A DNA stretch of 64,000 nucleotides from Salipiger abyssi (GCF_001975705.1 NZ_CP015093.1:1550001-1614000); one strand, 5' to 3'; shown: positions 54,128 to 62,579, counted from the first letter of the stretch. Numbers and translations are program-made. Notes: generated from the sequence alone by a model not told the origin.

Positions 54128-54487
54128 TCAGCCGATGAAGGCCTTGTAGGCGGCATCGTCCATCAGCTCGTCCATCGCCGAGATGTCCTCGATCTTCATC
54201 TTGAAGAACCAGGCCTCGCCCTCGGGATCCTCGTTGACCTTGCCCGGATCCTCGACAATCGCCTCGTTGACCTCGACGATTTCGCCATCGAGCGGCGCGA
54301 GGATGTCCGAGGCCGCCTTGACGGACTCGATCACCACGACCTCGTCGTCCTTGCTCACCGTGGTGCCCGGCTCGGGCAGCTCGACAAAGACCACGTCGCC
54401 CAGCTGCTCGGCGGCATGGGTGGTGATCCCCACCACCACCAGGTCGTCCTCGATTTCGAGCCATTCATGTTGTTCGGTGAATTTCAT
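54128..54487 (-). CDS. gcvH: Glycine cleavage system H protein
   Basis: 119 residues. A lipoyl carrier that shuttles the aminomethyl group between P and T proteins. [20 protein letters not shown] is the family start, and the lipoylated Lys is in [15 protein letters not shown]. The acidic C-terminal tail is typical. It follows gcvT after 19 bases. Confidence 0.96.
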   Translation of the reverse strand: MKFTEQHEWLEIEDDLVVVGITTHAAEQLGDVVFVELPEPGTTVSKDDEVVVIESVKAASDILAPLDGEIVEVNEAIVEDPGKVNEDPEGEAWFFKMKIEDISAMDELMDDAAYKAFIG

Positions 54488-54506
54488 GTCGCTGGTCCCT
54501 TCCCTG

Positions 54507-55625
54507 TCAGCGCTTGTAGGTTTGTTTCACAAAAGGCAGCGGCACAACCTCGACCGGCAGCCGCTTGCCGCGCACCTCGCCGTAATAGCGCGTGCCCGGC
54601 ATGGCGCCCTGCGCGGGGACATAGCCCATCGCCACCGGTCCGCCCACACTCGGGCCGAATCCGCCCGAGGTGATGTGGCCCAGAGGCTCGCCACCCTCTT
54701 CGACTTCAAAAAGCGGCACACCTTCGCGCATCGGCGCGCGGCCTTCGGGTTTCAGCCCGACCCTTGCGGTGGCCGCCCCCGTGGCGATCTCCGGCAGGAT
54801 CTTTTCCGCTCCGGGAAAGCCCCCGGCCCGGTCGCCATCGGCGCGGCGCACCTTCTGGATGGCCCAGAGCAGACCCGCCGCCGCCGGCGTTGTGGTGCTG
54901 TCGATATCGTGGCCGTAAAGGCAGAGCCCCGCCTCCAGCCGCAGCGAATCGCGGGCGCCGAGCCCGATGGGCTCCACCGCGTCCTGCGCCAGCAGCGCCT
55001 CGGCCAGATCCACGGCGGCGCTTTCGGGGATCGAGATCTCGAACCCGTCCTCGCCGGTATAGCCCGAGCGCAAGACCCAGGCCTCGGCACCGCAAAGCTC
55101 GACCGTCGCCACATCCATGAAGCGCATCTCCGACACCGCCGGGTTCAGCGCCGCAAGCGCCGCCTCGGCCTCGGGCCCCTGAAGCGCCAACAGCGCGCGG
55201 TCCTCGATATACGCGACCGTGATCCCCTGCGGCTCCAACGCCTTGCGCAGCCGCGCCACGTCGGCCTCCTTGCAGGCCGCGTTGACCACCAGGAACAGGT
55301 GATCGCCGCGATTGGCAATCATCAGATCGTCTTCGATGCCGCCGTCCTCGTTGGTGAAGAGCCCGTAGCGCTGCCGCCCCTCGGCCAGCCCCGCGACCGA
55401 GACCGGCACCAGCGACTCCAGCGCCAGCGCGGCGCCGTCGCCGCGCAGGATCACCTGGCCCATATGGCTTACGTCGAAAAGCCCCGCACGCGACCGCGTG
55501 TGCAGATGCTCTTTCATAACACCGAGTTTGTATTGCACCGGCATTTCGTAGCCGGCAAACGGCACCATCTTCGCGCCAAGCGACAGGTGCAGATCGTAAA
55601 GCGGCGTGCGTTTCAGCTCGTCCAT
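54507..55625 (-). CDS. gcvT: Glycine cleavage system T protein (aminomethyltransferase)
   Basis: 372 residues. It moves the methylene group from GcvH to tetrahydrofolate, releasing ammonia. The landmarks are [38 protein letters not shown] and [14 protein letters not shown]. Length is normal. First gene of gcvT-gcvH-gcvP, directly behind the tandem glycine riboswitch and its hairpin. Confidence 0.96.
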   Translation of the reverse strand: MDELKRTPLYDLHLSLGAKMVPFAGYEMPVQYKLGVMKEHLHTRSRAGLFDVSHMGQVILRGDGAALALESLVPVSVAGLAEGRQRYGLFTNEDGGIEDDLMIANRGDHLFLVVNAACKEADVARLRKALEPQGITVAYIEDRALLALQGPEAEAALAALNPAVSEMRFMDVATVELCGAEAWVLRSGYTGEDGFEISIPESAAVDLAEALLAQDAVEPIGLGARDSLRLEAGLCLYGHDIDSTTTPAAAGLLWAIQKVRRADGDRAGGFPGAEKILPEIATGAATARVGLKPEGRAPMREGVPLFEVEEGGEPLGHITSGGFGPSVGGPVAMGYVPAQGAMPGTRYYGEVRGKRLPVEVVPLPFVKQTYKR

Positions 55626-55675
55626 GCGCGTCTCACATCCTTTTGGCCCGGATGTGGCGCGTGGCGGCCGGTTCC

Positions 55676-55713
55676 GGGCATTTCCGCGCGGTCCATCCGC
55701 GCCTGAAATGCCC
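55676..55713 (-). promoter_or_regulatory. Expression-platform hairpin of the glycine riboswitch
   Basis: GGGCATTTC and GAAATGCCC form the outer stem and GCGCGG/CCGCGC the inner stem, with a short loop. On the - strand its first arm begins at the last bases of aptamer 2 (GAGGGGGCATTTC), so ligand-bound aptamer and full hairpin compete. No T-run follows. It ends about 50 bases before the gcvT start, so it most likely acts by early termination. Read from sequence, not tested. Confidence 0.6.
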
Positions 55714-55877
55714 CCTCTGTCCCGTCAGCCTGAGATCGCTATCCCTTCGGCGGGCGCGATTGCCGCGCCACTCTCCAGAGTCTGTCTTTCGCAAAGGTCC
55801 CTGTGGCCTGAGAGTTTCCGGGGCGGTTGCTCCTTCGGCACCGGCAGAGCCGGTTCTCCCTTCGCGATGGCCGGACG
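55711..55877 (-). ncRNA. Tandem glycine riboswitch upstream of gcvTHP
   Basis: Two glycine aptamers in series on the - strand. Aptamer 1 carries GCCGAAGGAGCAACCG, AAACTCTCAGGCCACAGGGA and the closing CTCTGGAGAG. Aptamer 2 carries GCCGAAGGGATAG, ATCTCAGGCTGACGGGACAG and ends AGGGGG. These blocks match the conserved core of the class. The outer limits are approximate. It senses glycine and switches on the glycine cleavage genes. Its 5' edge abuts the stop of the NsrR-like gene. Confidence 0.93.
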
Positions 55878-56405
55878 CTACGACGATTGCGGCTGAGCTG
55901 CAAGATTGCTCTGACGCATTCCGAGCGTACAGGGATGCCCGGGCGCGAGAATGTCGATCAAAGGAGCATTGTCGCAGACAAGCGCATCCAAAGTGATCGG
56001 ATCCAGTGTCGCGTAAAAGGCGCTGGCGGCGTCGGTGAGCGCGATGCGCAGCCGGCAGGCATCGGTCAGCGGGCAGGTATTGTCGACATCGGCAAAGCAT
56101 TCGGCCAGCGGCACCGGCGCCTCGAGCGCGCGGAACACGTCGCCGATGCGGATCTGTTCCGCCGGGCGCGCCAGCTCCAGCCCGCCATTGCGGCCGCGCT
56201 GGGTGTGCAGATAGCCGAGCTGCGCAAGCTGGTTGATCACCTGCGCGAGATGGTTCTCGGACGCATTGCACCTTTGGGCAATCTCGGCTTTGGTCACGAG
56301 GCGACCGGTATTGGCCGCGCAATGCATCAGCACCCGGATGGCAATATTGGTTCTCTTGGTCACGCGCACAGGCCGGCCCTCATCATCAATGGTTGCGGCC
56401 TTCAT
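55878..56405 (-). CDS. nsrR: Rrf2-family regulator, NsrR type
   Basis: 175 residues from the ATG at 56405. A GTG at 56369 would begin exactly where the family starts (RVTKRTNIAIRVLMHCAAN), so the true start is uncertain. The winged-helix DNA-binding domain is followed by three cysteines, C-x7-C-x5-C (ECFADVDNTCPLTDACRLR), and SAFYATLDPITLDALV, close in layout to NsrR, the iron-sulfur nitric-oxide sensor. A match to the FnrL-type box lies 23 bases upstream of the ATG. It precedes the glycine riboswitch and gcv genes on the same strand. IscR or RirA seem less likely from the cysteine region. Confidence 0.75.
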   Translation of the reverse strand: MKAATIDDEGRPVRVTKRTNIAIRVLMHCAANTGRLVTKAEIAQRCNASENHLAQVINQLAQLGYLHTQRGRNGGLELARPAEQIRIGDVFRALEAPVPLAECFADVDNTCPLTDACRLRIALTDAASAFYATLDPITLDALVCDNAPLIDILAPGHPCTLGMRQSNLAAQPQSS

Positions 56406-56427
56406 ACACGATCCGGGAAAAGGTAGT

Positions 56428-56441
56428 TTGACATATATCAA
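56428..56441. promoter_or_regulatory. FNR/FnrL-type binding site
   Basis: TTGAC-ATAT-ATCAA matches the consensus TTGAY-N4-RTCAA at every fixed position. It lies between the divergent NsrR-like gene (start 56405) and the ChaC-like gene (start 56463), close to both, so an oxygen-sensing FnrL protein may control one or both. The small distance to either start suggests it overlaps the promoter. Confidence 0.65.
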
Positions 56442-56462
56442 TCGGCGAAGGGCAATGGCATC

Positions 56463-57029
56463 TTGAGCAGCGCTTTTTTCTTCGGATACGGGTCTCTGGT
56501 GAACCGTCTGACCCATGGTTTCACCCCGGCGCATCGCGCAAGCGCGCGCGGCTGGCGCCGGGCGTGGCGCGCGACAGAGATTCGCGAGGTCGCTTATCTC
56601 ACCGCGATTCCCGATCCCGACTGCGAAATCGAGGGGCTGATCGCGCCGGTGCCGCCCGATGGCTGGGCAGCGCTCGACCAGCGCGAACACGCCTATGAGC
56701 GCCGCGACGCGCTGAGCTGCGTGGCGCACGAGGCGCCGGAGGTGGCGCAGCTCGCGATCTATGCCATCGCGCCGGAAAAGCTGTCGCTGCCGAGCGAGGC
56801 GCACCCGGTGCTGCTCAGCTATCTCGACGTGGTGATCCAGGGCTATCTCGCCGAATACGGCCCGGCGGGGGCGGAGCGCTTCTTTGCGACCACCACCGGC
56901 TGGGAGGCGCCGATCCTCGACGACCGCGCCGCGCCCCGCTATCCGCGCGCCCAGCGCCTCGCCGACGAGGAGCGCGCCTTTGTCGACGCAAGGCTGGCTG
57001 CGCTCGGCTGCCGAAAGGTTGCGGCATGA
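56463..57029 (+). CDS. Gamma-glutamylcyclotransferase-like (ChaC/GGCT fold) protein
   Basis: 188 residues starting with TTG at 56463. No ATG or GTG is in frame nearby, and FFFGYGSLVNRLTH, the family's substrate-binding start, follows at once. The catalytic-type Glu is expected in the central part around DQREHAYERRDA. Enzymes with this fold break gamma-glutamyl bonds, including glutathione, but this divergent member could have another substrate. It overlaps the DUF2254 gene by ATGA and lies 21 bases from an FnrL-type box. Confidence 0.78.
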   Translation: MSSAFFFGYGSLVNRLTHGFTPAHRASARGWRRAWRATEIREVAYLTAIPDPDCEIEGLIAPVPPDGWAALDQREHAYERRDALSCVAHEAPEVAQLAIYAIAPEKLSLPSEAHPVLLSYLDVVIQGYLAEYGPAGAERFFATTTGWEAPILDDRAAPRYPRAQRLADEERAFVDARLAALGCRKVAA

Positions 57030-58261
57030 CCGCGTCCAAGGCGCTGTTGCTGCTGCTGCGACTGGCGCGCAGTCTGGCGGCGCGGGTGATGCTGGGGGCG
57101 GTGGTGGCGCTGGCGGTGGCCTTCCTGTCGCCGCTGGTCGAGCCACTGATCCCCGAAAGCTGGGCCGAGCGCTTCGGCCCGGATACGGTGGTGCCGATCC
57201 TGACGATCCTCGCCACCACCATGCTGACCGTGACCACCTTCTCGCTGTCGGTCATGGTGCAGGCCTTCCAGTCCGCCGCGAGCCAGGCGACGCCGCGCGC
57301 CTACCGGCTGCATCTGGCGGACACCACCACGCAGACCGTTCTGGCCACCTTCACCGGCGCCTTTCTCTATGCGCTGACCGCGCTGGTGATGTTCCGCACC
57401 GGGTTCTATTCGGATGCGGTTTCGGTGGTGATCCTCGGGGTCACGGTGCTGGTGATCGGCGCCATCGTGCTGGCCATCCTGCGCTGGATCGATCATCTCA
57501 GCACGCTGGGCAGCATGGACAACACGCTCGATATCGTCGAGCAGCACGCCCGCGGCCCGCTGCGCCGCGCCATGGCGCAGCCCGCGCTGGGCGGCCTGCC
57601 ATTGCCACCGGATGCGCAGATCCCGGATTCGGCCCGCCCGCTGCCCGCGCCGCAGAGCGGCTATGTGCAATTCGTCGACATGCGCTCGCTGCACGAACGG
57701 CTCGCCGCCGCCAATGCGCGGCTGACGCTGAGCGCCGCGCCGGGGCAGCATGTGATCGCGGGCGCGCCGCTGGGCTGGCTGCTGGGCGACGGGGCCGAAC
57801 CGGACGGGCTCTCAGGCTGCTTCACCATCGGCAAGACCCGCACCGCCGAGCAGGACGCGCGCTTTGGCATCGTGGTGCTGAGCGAGATCGCCCTGCGCGC
57901 GCTGTCGCCCGGCATCAACGACCCGGGCACCGCCATCGACGTCAGCCACCGGGTGACCCGGCTTCTCGCCGGGATCGAGGCGCCGGGCACGACGCCGCCG
58001 GACTATCCGAGGATCGAAGTGCCCGTCGTCGCGGCGCCGGATCTGATCGAAGACGGCTATCACCCGCTGATCCGCGCCGGCGCCGCGCATCCCGAGGTGA
58101 TCGGCGTGGTGCTGGACTCGCTCGCGACGCTGGAAGCCTCGGACTGGCCGGAACTGGCGCGGGCGGCGCGGCAGGCACAGGGCTATGCCCTGCGCCACGC
58201 CAAATCCGCGCTCACGGTCGCCGACGACCGCGATGCGCTGGCACGGAAATACGGCGGCTGA
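57026..58261 (+). CDS. DUF2254 family membrane protein
   Basis: 411 residues. Four membrane segments lie in the first 160 residues: ARVMLGAVVALAVAFLSPLV, ILTILATTMLTVTTFSLSVM, TVLATFTGAFLYALTALVMF and VVILGVTVLVIGAIVLAI. A soluble C-terminal domain follows with the conserved SPGINDPGTAIDV near residue 295, the hallmark of DUF2254. Function unknown. It is co-transcribed with the ChaC-like gene and convergent with gltX, six bases apart. Confidence 0.88.
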   Translation: MTASKALLLLLRLARSLAARVMLGAVVALAVAFLSPLVEPLIPESWAERFGPDTVVPILTILATTMLTVTTFSLSVMVQAFQSAASQATPRAYRLHLADTTTQTVLATFTGAFLYALTALVMFRTGFYSDAVSVVILGVTVLVIGAIVLAILRWIDHLSTLGSMDNTLDIVEQHARGPLRRAMAQPALGGLPLPPDAQIPDSARPLPAPQSGYVQFVDMRSLHERLAAANARLTLSAAPGQHVIAGAPLGWLLGDGAEPDGLSGCFTIGKTRTAEQDARFGIVVLSEIALRALSPGINDPGTAIDVSHRVTRLLAGIEAPGTTPPDYPRIEVPVVAAPDLIEDGYHPLIRAGAAHPEVIGVVLDSLATLEASDWPELARAARQAQGYALRHAKSALTVADDRDALARKYGG

Positions 58262-58267
58262 GCCGGG

Positions 58268-59605
58268 TCAGTTCCCGGCCAGATCGCGCGCCGGCACTTT
58301 CTGGAGCAGCGGCATCACATCGGCCATTTCCGGCCCGCGCTCGCGCCCGGTCAGCGCCTTGCGCAGAGGCATGAAGAGGCCCTTGCCCTTGCGGCCGGTC
58401 TGTTCCTTCACCGCCTTGGTCCATTCGCCCCAGGTCTCGCGGGTGAACGGGCCCTCGGGCAGCATCGCCATCGCCTCGGCGATGAAGTCCTTGTCCTCGT
58501 CTGCGACCAGCGGCTCGGCGCCCTCGCTGAAGAGCCGCCACCAGCCGGCGAGATCCTTGCGGGTGGTGATGTTTTCGCGCGTGACGCTCCAGAACAGCTC
58601 TGCCTTGTCGGCGGGCACGCCCAGCGCGGCAATCTCGTCGGCAACGGCGGACAGCGGCAGCTCGTGCAGCTTGCGCGCGGTCAGCGGGTAGAGGTCGTTG
58701 ACGTCGAATTTCGTGGGTGCCGCGCCGAACTGGCTCAGCTCGAACCCCTCGGCGATCTCGTCCAGCGACAGGCGCAGCTCCACCGGCTGGCTCGATCCCA
58801 GACGCGCCATCAGCGACAAGAGCGCCTCCGGCTCGACCCCCGATTCGCGCAGGTCGCGGATCGACAGCACGCCGAGCCGCTTCGACAGCGATTCGCCCTG
58901 CGGGCCGGTGAGCAGCGAATGGTGCGCGAAACTCGGCACCGAGCCGCCCAGCGCCTCGATGATCTGGATCTGCGTCGCGGTGTTGGTGACGTGGTCCGAG
59001 CCGCGTACCACATGGGTGACGCCCATCTCGGTATCGTCCACCACCGAGGCCAGCGTATAGAGGATCTGCCCGTCGCCGCGGATCAGCACCGGGTCCGAAA
59101 CCGAGGCCGCGTCGATCGAGATGTCGCCGAGGATGCCGTCGGTCCAGTCGATGCGCTGCTGATCGAGCTTGAAGCGCCAGACGCCATCGCCGCGCTCTTC
59201 GCGCAGCGCGGCCTTTTCCGCATCGCTCAGAGCCAGCGCCGCGCGGTCATAGACCGGCGGCTTGCCCATGTTGAGCTGCTTCTTGCGCTTGAGGTCGAGC
59301 TCGGTCGGCGTCTCCCACGCCTCGTAGAACCGGCCGATCCCGCGCAGCTTGTCCGCCGCCTCGTGATAGCGGTCGAGCCGGGCGCTCTGTCGCTCCGTCT
59401 TGTCCCAGGTCAGGCCCAGCCATTCCAGATCGCGCTTGATGCCGTCGACATATTCTTCCTTGCTGCGCTCGGGATCGGTGTCGTCGATGCGCAGAATGAA
59501 GGTGCCGCCGGCCTTGCGGGCGATCAGGTAATTGAACAGCGCCGTGCGCAGGTTGCCCACATGGATGTGGCCGGTGGGGGACGGCGCGAAACGGGTGACG
59601 GTCAT
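58268..59605 (-). CDS. gltX: Glutamate--tRNA ligase
   Basis: 445 residues. Class I synthetase: the HIGH-type motif is in FAPSPTGHIHVGNLRTALFN, the KMSKS-type loop is GESLSKRLG. AGGAG lies six bases before the ATG. Alphaproteobacteria commonly have two GltX proteins, one of them also charging tRNA-Gln for later amidation. The sequence alone does not say which this is. Confidence 0.95.
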   Translation of the reverse strand: MTVTRFAPSPTGHIHVGNLRTALFNYLIARKAGGTFILRIDDTDPERSKEEYVDGIKRDLEWLGLTWDKTERQSARLDRYHEAADKLRGIGRFYEAWETPTELDLKRKKQLNMGKPPVYDRAALALSDAEKAALREERGDGVWRFKLDQQRIDWTDGILGDISIDAASVSDPVLIRGDGQILYTLASVVDDTEMGVTHVVRGSDHVTNTATQIQIIEALGGSVPSFAHHSLLTGPQGESLSKRLGVLSIRDLRESGVEPEALLSLMARLGSSQPVELRLSLDEIAEGFELSQFGAAPTKFDVNDLYPLTARKLHELPLSAVADEIAALGVPADKAELFWSVTRENITTRKDLAGWWRLFSEGAEPLVADEDKDFIAEAMAMLPEGPFTRETWGEWTKAVKEQTGRKGKGLFMPLRKALTGRERGPEMADVMPLLQKVPARDLAGN

Positions 59606-59706
59606 GACAAGCTCCTGCTTATGCGCAGGGCACTTCCCACAAGCGCGTGCAATTGTCCAGTTCAGCCCTCTTGGCGAAGCCTCTCCACCCTGCCATGCTG
59701 CGGCGC

Positions 59707-60660
59707 ATGAACGATATTCTCACCGTCACGCTGAACCCCGCGCTGGATCTCTCGACAACCGCCGACCAGGTGGTCCCCGGCCCCAAGCTGCGCTGCGATC
59801 CGGTCACCGTCGATCCCGGCGGCGGCGGCATCAATGTCGCCCGCGTGGTGGCCGAGCTCGGCGGGCATGCCCGCGCCTTCGTGGCGCTGGCCGGTCCCAA
59901 CGGTATGCGGCTCGAGATGGCGCTGGCCGAACACAATATCCCGCTGGTGCGCATGAAGGCGCCCGACGAAACCCGCGAGAGCCTCGCCGTGCACGACCGC
60001 AAGACCGGCGCGCAGTACCGTTTCGTCATGCCCGGCCCGCAATGGGCGGAGCAGGATGTGGCCGAGGCGCTGCACGCCATCGCGACCGCTGTCCCCAAGG
60101 GCGGCATCGTGGTGCTGAGCGGCAGCCAGCCGCCGGGGGTTTCGGTGGAATTCACCACCCAACTCTGCGCCGCTCTGGCCGAACGCGAGGCGCAGGTCAT
60201 CGCCGACACATCCGGCGCGGCGCTGGCCTATCTCGCGGCAGGCACCGATCCGGCGCCGGCAGTGTTGCGCATGGACAGCGCCGAGGCCGAGGAGCTGGCC
60301 GGCCGGCCGCTGGTCACGCGGCTCGAATCGGCGCAATTCGCCGCCGAGCTCGTGGCGCGCGGCGCGGCGGAGCGGGTGATCGTGGCGCGCGGCGCCGACG
60401 GCTCTGTCATGGCCGGGCCGGAGGGGCTCTGGCAGGTCAGCGCCGCCAGCGTCTCGGTGCTCTCGGCGGTGGGGGCGGGCGACAGCTTTGTCGGCGCCTT
60501 CGCTTTCGGCCTCGCGGGCGGCATGAGCGCCCCCGACGCGCTGGCGCTTGGCGCCGCCGCCGCCAGCGCCACGGTGACCACGCCGGGCACCTCGCTTTGC
60601 ACCCGGCAGATGGTCTCTGATCTCCTGACTCAATGCGGCGCGAGCGAGATCGCGGCGTAG
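59707..60660 (+). CDS. PfkB-family hexose kinase (1-phosphofructokinase type)
   Basis: 317 residues from the ATG at 59707. It starts ILTVTLNPALDLSTTADQVV with substrate-binding GGGGINVARVVAELGG. The C-terminal ATP and catalytic motif is SAVGAGDSFVGAFAFGL with catalytic Asp. The LacC/FruK/PfkB-type start points to phosphorylated hexoses such as fructose-1-P, fructose-6-P or tagatose-6-P; which one is unknown, and no sugar transport genes adjoin it. Divergent from gltX. Confidence 0.88.
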   Translation: MNDILTVTLNPALDLSTTADQVVPGPKLRCDPVTVDPGGGGINVARVVAELGGHARAFVALAGPNGMRLEMALAEHNIPLVRMKAPDETRESLAVHDRKTGAQYRFVMPGPQWAEQDVAEALHAIATAVPKGGIVVLSGSQPPGVSVEFTTQLCAALAEREAQVIADTSGAALAYLAAGTDPAPAVLRMDSAEAEELAGRPLVTRLESAQFAAELVARGAAERVIVARGADGSVMAGPEGLWQVSAASVSVLSAVGAGDSFVGAFAFGLAGGMSAPDALALGAAAASATVTTPGTSLCTRQMVSDLLTQCGASEIAA

Positions 60661-60811
60661 CCCGGCGCGATCATATTCCTTCACGAGAATTTTTGTAGGC
60701 GAAGCGCCAGTCAGCAGCCACCCTCCGGGTTGTGACCGTGAACCGGCGCGCCGCTCTGGCCGCCGGTCACGGGCGGCCTATGTCTCGCAGGATCAACAGG
60801 AGGGAATTTTC

Positions 60812-61741
60812 ATGACGGACCAACCCAGGATCACCCGCCGCGCCGCGCTCGCCGGCGCCGCGACGCTGCCGCTGGCCACCGGCCTTGCCGGGCGCGCCCG
60901 GGCGCAAACAGCGATGCAGGGGGCGCAGGTGCCCAAGGTGAACCGCGTGATGCTCGGCGATTTCGAGGTTTCGGCGCTGATGGCCGGGACCCGCACAGTC
61001 GAGGAGCCGCATGGCATCTTTGGGATGAATGTCGGCGAAGAGGAGTTCGCCAGCGCCTCGGAGGCGGCGATGATCCCCACTGACAAGGCTCAGTTCTTTT
61101 TCCACCCGACGCTGGTCAATACCGGCTCCGAGCTGATCCTTTTCGACACCGGCCTGTCCCCCGAGGGCATCGTCGCGGCGGTCGAGGCGGCGGGCTATGG
61201 CGCCGACGAGGTGACCCATGTGGTGATCACCCATATGCATGGCGACCATGTGGGCGGGCTCACGGGCGGTGATGGCCCGACCTTCGCCAATGCCCAGCAT
61301 GTCACAGGCCAGGCGGAGTTCGACCACTGGTCGAACGCTGGCGGCGACGCTTTCACCGGCAAGGTGCAGCCCCTGGCCGAGCGCTTCAGCTTCATCGGCG
61401 ATGGCGACAGCGTCGCCTCGGGCGTGACCTCGGTACTGGCGCCGGGGCACACGCCGGGCCATATGGGCTTCATGCTGGAAAGCGGCGGGCAGCAGCTGAT
61501 GCTGATCGCGGATCTCGCCAACCATTATGTCTGGTCGCTGGCCTATCCCGACTGGGAGGTGCGCTTCGACACCGACAAGGCCATGGCCGCCGCCTCGCGC
61601 CGCAAAGTCCTGGACATGCTCGCCGCCGACAAGCTGCCCTTCATCGGCTATCACATGCCATTCCCCGCCCTGGGCTATGCCGAGACGCGCGGCGATGGGT
61701 TCCATTACGTGCCGCACAGCTATCAGCTGATGCTGGGCTGA
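60812..61741 (+). CDS. Tat-exported metallo-beta-lactamase-fold hydrolase
   Basis: 309 residues. The N-terminus is a twin-arginine signal (ITRRAALAGAATLPLATGLA) with cleavage near GRARAQ, so the protein folds, probably with metals, before export. The metal motif THMHGDHVGG lies at about residues 135-145. A further His is in APGHTPGHMGF and the bridging Asp in LIADLANHY. The fold covers lactonases, sulfatases and other hydrolases; substrate unknown. AGGAGGG precedes the ATG. Flanked downstream by repeats A and B. Confidence 0.9.
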   Translation: MTDQPRITRRAALAGAATLPLATGLAGRARAQTAMQGAQVPKVNRVMLGDFEVSALMAGTRTVEEPHGIFGMNVGEEEFASASEAAMIPTDKAQFFFHPTLVNTGSELILFDTGLSPEGIVAAVEAAGYGADEVTHVVITHMHGDHVGGLTGGDGPTFANAQHVTGQAEFDHWSNAGGDAFTGKVQPLAERFSFIGDGDSVASGVTSVLAPGHTPGHMGFMLESGGQQLMLIADLANHYVWSLAYPDWEVRFDTDKAMAAASRRKVLDMLAADKLPFIGYHMPFPALGYAETRGDGFHYVPHSYQLMLG

Positions 61742-61759
61742 GGGCTTTGCACGGCGTGC

Positions 61760-61783
61760 GGTGGGCAGAATTGCCCACCCTAC
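61760..61783. repeat. Dispersed palindrome A, copy 6
   Basis: GGTGGGCA, spacer GAAT, TGCCCACCCTAC. It lies 18 bases after the metallo-hydrolase stop. It is 34 bases from element B copy 5, in a gap between convergent genes. Confidence 0.75.
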
Positions 61784-61817
61784 GCGCCAACGCGGGCGTC
61801 GAAGGCGTGCCCCCCGG

Positions 61818-61841
61818 CTTTCATCTTTCTGGAAATACTCC
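61818..61841 (+). repeat. Dispersed element B, copy 5 (left arm of inverted pair)
   Basis: CTTTCATCTTTC-TGG-AAATACTCC. Together with the inverted copy at 61872-61895 it forms a 24-base stem with 22 matches around a 30-base loop. This is the only place in the window where two copies face each other. Confidence 0.8.
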
Positions 61842-61871
61842 AAAAACACCGCCTGTTGCCGGGGGCGTAAA

Positions 61872-61895
61872 GGAGTATTTGGAGAAAGATGAAAG
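61872..61895 (-). repeat. Dispersed element B, copy 6 (inverted)
   Basis: GGAGTATTT-GGA-GAAAGATGAAAG on the + strand, the reverse of copy 5 except for two bases. It ends eight bases before the stop of the convergent oxygenase gene. In either transcript the pair would fold into a long hairpin and may serve as terminator. Confidence 0.8.
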
Positions 61896-61903
61896 GGCTT
61901 CGG

Positions 61904-62455
61904 TCAGCGAAAAGCGGGGCCGTGCGCCCAGATGGTGAGCGAATGACGTTCGCCCTCCTCGACCGGGGTGACCCGGTGCAGCAGGAAGGAGGGAAAGAGC
62001 GTCGCGCTGCCGCGTTCGGGTGCGGCTTCGGCGCTGTGGGCGGAGGGCATGATCTCGAGCGTGCCGCCGCGATAGCTCGCCGGGTCGGAGAGCTGCACCA
62101 CCATGGTCAGCTTGCGCCGCGCGGCGAGGCGACCGTCGCCGATATCGGAATGCCAGCCGAAATGCCCCTGCCGCTCGGCACCGTAGCGCGCCACCTGGGC
62201 GCTCTCGTCGAACGCGTCGAGATCGAAACCGAAGGCCTCGCGGTTGGCGCTGCGGACGATCTCGATGATCCGCGCCATGATCCATTCGGTGCCCGGCACG
62301 TCGTCGAGCCAGACCAGATCGGCGCGGCGCAGATTGTGGTCGCGATTGCGGCCGACGAGCCGCGCGTCGGCGCTGGGGGCGGCGCGGGCGAGGTCGATGA
62401 TGCGGTCGCAATCGGCATCGGCGAAGGCGCCCGGGATCTTGTGAACGGTCAGCAT
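61904..62455 (-). CDS. 2-oxoglutarate/Fe(II)-dependent oxygenase (PKHD-like)
   Basis: 183 residues. A prolyl-4-hydroxylase-like core: the iron ligands are His and Asp in HFGWHSDIGDG and a second His in SFLLHRVTPVEEGERHSL, whose Arg binds 2-oxoglutarate. RKLTMVVQLSDP and YRGGTLEIMP between them are typical. Substrate unknown; relatives act on amino acids, peptides or surface molecules. The N-terminus (MLTVHKIPGAFADADCDRII) is complete. Convergent with the metallo-hydrolase. Confidence 0.87.
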   Translation of the reverse strand: MLTVHKIPGAFADADCDRIIDLARAAPSADARLVGRNRDHNLRRADLVWLDDVPGTEWIMARIIEIVRSANREAFGFDLDAFDESAQVARYGAERQGHFGWHSDIGDGRLAARRKLTMVVQLSDPASYRGGTLEIMPSAHSAEAAPERGSATLFPSFLLHRVTPVEEGERHSLTIWAHGPAFR

Positions 62456-62579
62456 TTTGGGTCTCGGAGAACAGGATCGCGGTTGCTTAGCGCCAAACCC
62501 GCGCTTCGCTGGCCGGAACGCGACGGGGCGGACGGAAAACGACCTTTTCCTTGCGTCGTTTCACGCCCATATCCACGGG

